Source of the DNA: Arthrobacter sp. efr-133-TYG-118
GTDB taxonomy: Bacteria; Actinomycetota; Actinomycetes; Actinomycetales; Micrococcaceae
Direction of reading: 5' to 3'
Assembly (NCBI RefSeq): GCF_030209755.1
Contig: NZ_JARVRH010000004.1
Coordinates: 1-64,000 of the forward strand
Length of the DNA: 64,000 nucleotides
Numbering within the stretch: the first letter of the stretch is position 1; each line of letters starts with the position of its first letter. Shown in pieces: positions 61,471 through 64,000 of the stretch. The position numbers were made by a program, and so were the translations under genes. The notes beneath the pieces were generated by a model. It did no database searches. It saw nothing but the letters and a program-made list of their open reading frames with translations, and was not told the DNA's origin.

Positions 61471-64000
61471 TTAGCCTGCGGTCTGCGAAGCGCTGGACGT
61501 CGGCGAAGCCGAGAAGATAGCTTCGATTACCGTGTTGGCCCACTCCAGGATCTCGGCGTCCTGCAGGTCGCGGCCGCCGATCCTTGCCGTCTTGGGCTTG
61601 GGGAGCAGCACGGCGTCGAGGGCCGGTTTGATCTGCGAGCCCGGGTACATGCGGTTGAGCCGCATGACCTTCGATTCGGGCAGCTGGGCAGGCGAGAAAC
61701 GGATGAAGTTGCCTTGGAGAGCGACGTCGGACAGCCCGGCTTCGCGGGCACCCACCCTGAAGCGGGCGACGGCGATCAGGTTCTTCGCGGGCAGCGGCGG
61801 CTCACCGTAACGGTCCACGAGTTCAGCCAGAACCTCGTCGATGGCCTCGTTGGTGATGGCCGCGGCCAGTTTCCTGTAGGCCTCCAGCCGCAGTCGTTCG
61901 CCCGGCACATAGTCGTGCGGCAGGTGGGCGTTGACGGGCAGCTCGATCTTCATGTCGGCAGCCTTCTCTTCGGCCTCGCCGCGGTACTCGGCCACGGCTT
62001 CACCCACCAGCCGGATGTACAGATCGAAGCCGACCCCTTGGATGTGCCCGGACTGTTCCCCACCCAGCAGGTTGCCGGCACCGCGGATCTCGAGGTCCTT
62101 CATGGCCAACTGCATACCCGCTCCGAGCTCATTGTGGGCCGCGACGGCTTTCAGCCGTTCGAGCGCCACTTCGCCCAAGGGCTTCTCGGAGGGGTACAGG
62201 AAGTAGGCGTAGGCCCGTTCGCGGCCACGGCCCACGCGGCCACGCAGCTGGTGAAGCTGGGAGAGGCCGTATTTGTCCGCGCCGTCCACAATCAGGGTGT
62301 TGGCGTTGGAAATATCCAGGCCGGTTTCAATGATCGTGGTGCAGACCAGGACGTCAAAGCGCTTCTCCCAGAAGTCCACGATGATCTTTTCCAGGCGGCT
62401 CTCGGACATCTGTCCATGCGCAACTTCAACGCGGGCCTCGGGGACAAGTTCCCGGATCTGGGCGGCGATGCGCTCGATCGAGGACACACGGTTGTGGACG
62501 AAGAATACTTGGCCTTCGCGCATGAGTTCACGCCGGATCGCCGCGGAGGTCTGCTTGTTGGTGAACGGCCCGACGTATGTCAGCACCGGGTGCCGCTCCT
62601 CCGGCGGCGTGGCCAGGGTGGACGTTTCGCGGATACCGGTAAGGGACATCTCCAAGGTACGCGGGATGGGAGTGGCGCTCATGGCGAGGACGTCCACGTT
62701 GGTGCGCATCTTCTTGAGGGCTTCCTTGTGCTCCACACCGAAGCGCTGCTCCTCATCGACGATCACCAAGCCGAGATCCTTGAACTCGAAGTCCTTCGAC
62801 AGTAGGCGGTGCGTGCCAATGACAACATCGACGGAGCCGTTCTTGACTCCCTCTATGGTTTCCTTGGCTTCCTTCGCACCTTGGAACCGGGACAGCGGCT
62901 TGACGCGCAAAGGGAATCCGGAGAAGCGCTCGGTGAACGTTTCGTAATGCTGCTGGGCGAGCAGCGTGGTGGGAACCAGAACTGCGACCTGTTTGCCGTC
63001 CTGTACCGCCTTGAACGCAGCCCGGACCGCGATTTCGGTCTTCCCATAGCCGACGTCGCCGGAGACTAGCCGGTCCATGGGGATCTCGCGTTCCATGTCG
63101 GCCTTGACCTCATTGATGGTGGTGAGCTGGTCCGGCGTCTCCACATACGGGAAGGCTTCCTCAAGTTCCCGCTGCCACGGCGTGTCCGGAGCGAAGGCAT
63201 GCCCGCGCGAAGCCATCCGGGCCGAATACAGCCTGATGAGCTCGCCCGCGATTTCCTTGACGGCCTTGCGGGCCTTCGACTTGGTGCTCGCCCAGTCCGC
63301 CCCGCCCATCTTGCTCAACGACGGCGTGTCGCCCCCGACGTAGCGGGTCACCTGGTCCAGCTGGTCCGTCGGCACGAAAAGCCGGTCGCCGGGGGCACCG
63401 CGCTTGGACGCCGCGTACTCGAGCACGAGGTACTCGCGAAGACCGGCGTCTCCCCCGGACGGACCGGCAGAGGAGCCCGCCACCTTGCGCTGGATCAGCT
63501 CCACGAACTTCCCGATCCCGTGCTGTTCGTGGACCACAAAGTCTCCGGCGTGCAGCTGGAGGGGGTCGACTGCGTTGCGCCGTTTGGAGGGCATGCGCCG
63601 CATGTCCTTCGTGGACCCGGCCGATGTGCGGCCCAAGAGGTCCGCTTCCGTGAGCAGCCCCAGCTTAAGGCCGTCCAGGACAAAACCGCGTCCGACGGCG
63701 GCAGTGGTCACCTCGATGATGCCGGCCTGGGGCTCGTGGGCCAGGGATTCGACACGGGAGCACGGGATATCGGCGTCATGGAACAACTCGGCGAGACGCT
63801 GGGCAGGCCCGGGGCCATCCGTCGCCACAACGATGCGCCATTGGTCCCGCACGTGGGAGCCGATGAATTCGAGCATTTCCGCGACGTCACCCTGGTAGCC
63901 GCGCGGTTCACGGGCATGCAGGTTCAGGACGTCGATGTCGAGGACCAGTTCTTCGTCCGTCGCCAATGACGTGATGGACCACCAGGAGACACCGTGGGCC
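61471..64000 (-). CDS. mfd: Transcription-repair coupling factor Mfd, C-terminal part (cut by window edge)
   Basis: Mfd removes RNA polymerase stalled at lesions and recruits UvrA. About 842 C-terminal residues are present, and the frame stays open to base 64000, so the N-terminal UvrB-like domain is outside. Seen are the RNA polymerase-interacting domain (DFVVHEQHGIGKFVELIQRK, PGDRLFVPTDQLDQVTRY), helicase Walker A (SGDVGYGKTEIAVRAAF), DEEQRFG, MSATPIPRTLEMSL, FFVHNRVSSIERIAAQI, QLRGRVGRGRERAYAYF, and a C-terminal TRCF domain. The downstream YdjM-type gene follows within 3 bp. Confidence 0.96.
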   Translation of the reverse strand, partial: AHGVSWWSITSLATDEELVLDIDVLNLHAREPRGYQGDVAEMLEFIGSHVRDQWRIVVATDGPGPAQRLAELFHDADIPCSRVESLAHEPQAGIIEVTTAAVGRGFVLDGLKLGLLTEADLLGRTSAGSTKDMRRMPSKRRNAVDPLQLHAGDFVVHEQHGIGKFVELIQRKVAGSSAGPSGGDAGLREYLVLEYAASKRGAPGDRLFVPTDQLDQVTRYVGGDTPSLSKMGGADWASTKSKARKAVKEIAGELIRLYSARMASRGHAFAPDTPWQRELEEAFPYVETPDQLTTINEVKADMEREIPMDRLVSGDVGYGKTEIAVRAAFKAVQDGKQVAVLVPTTLLAQQHYETFTERFSGFPLRVKPLSRFQGAKEAKETIEGVKNGSVDVVIGTHRLLSKDFEFKDLGLVIVDEEQRFGVEHKEALKKMRTNVDVLAMSATPIPRTLEMSLTGIRETSTLATPPEERHPVLTYVGPFTNKQTSAAIRRELMREGQVFFVHNRVSSIERIAAQIRELVPEARVEVAHGQMSESRLEKIIVDFWEKRFDVLVCTTIIETGLDISNANTLIVDGADKYGLSQLHQLRGRVGRGRERAYAYFLYPSEKPLGEVALERLKAVAAHNELGAGMQLAMKDLEIRGAGNLLGGEQSGHIQGVGFDLYIRLVGEAVAEYRGEAEEKAADMKIELPVNAHLPHDYVPGERLRLEAYRKLAAAITNEAIDEVLAELVDRYGEPPLPAKNLIAVARFRVGAREAGLSDVALQGNFIRFSPAQLPESKVMRLNRMYPGSQIKPALDAVLLPKPKTARIGGRDLQDAEILEWANTVIEAIFSASPTSSASQTAG

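Overview
The window is a gene-dense, high-GC stretch of chromosome from an actinobacterium, most likely an Arthrobacter/Paenarthrobacter-type member of the Micrococcaceae. I infer this from the acyl-CoA carboxylase beta/epsilon/alpha set, the adenylation-type NAD ligase, frequent GTG/TTG starts, a DUF222/HNH protein and an NnaR-like regulator. I see no rRNA, tRNA, CRISPR array, intact insertion sequence or prophage. The species call is inference.

Layout. 281-11330: a flavin monooxygenase with a structured leader, then a long minus-strand block (AAA ATPase, inositol-phosphatase family enzyme, ligA, a Pro-rich surface protein, PP2C phosphatase, class III nucleotide cyclase, PH-domain membrane protein, birA, an SDR). 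11541-23491: accD-accE, then a DUF885 hydrolase bracketed by two copies of a 68-bp palindrome, a dicarboxylate symporter, a YbjQ-family protein, a TetR/MMPL export pair, maf and the biotinylated carboxylase alpha chain; BirA, AccD, AccE and AccA3 form one acyl-CoA carboxylase system. 23583-30500: an MHS transporter, then narK, nitrate reductase and its FAD/[2Fe-2S] partner in one operon. 30518-34622: a worn accessory patch with a frameshifted GNAT gene, a deletion scar joining NTF2-like and RidA-like remnants, a DUF222/HNH protein and a Phd/RelE toxin-antitoxin pair with its own operator.

34647-45613: S66 peptidase, a flavoprotein without the redox disulfide, purine nucleoside phosphorylase, a YcnI copper-type locus, then levansucrase plus a levanase-type lipoprotein and a phosphohexomutase. 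45615-51113: the nitrite block, with nirD facing away from nirB-cobA-nnaR. Together with narK and the nitrate reductase this gives a complete assimilatory nitrate-to-ammonium route with siroheme synthesis and a regulator. Three promoters of this pathway carry motifs spaced 11 bp apart that resemble GlnR/NnaR boxes. 51110-55933: a sugar porter with a divergent LacI regulator, an orphan NirB-like FAD protein, deoC and a small membrane protein. 56289-60614: four co-directional genes for exported proteins, two with a short SipW-type signal, ending in an 812-residue protein with four 99-residue Ig-like repeats, all behind a long palindromic leader. The window ends in a membrane hydrolase and the C-terminal part of mfd.

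The most unusual material is non-coding: a 68-bp palindromic family with paired (compensatory) changes, a second GTGAGC-type repeat family, a 98-bp nested palindrome before the surface-protein operon, and several clean operator palindromes.
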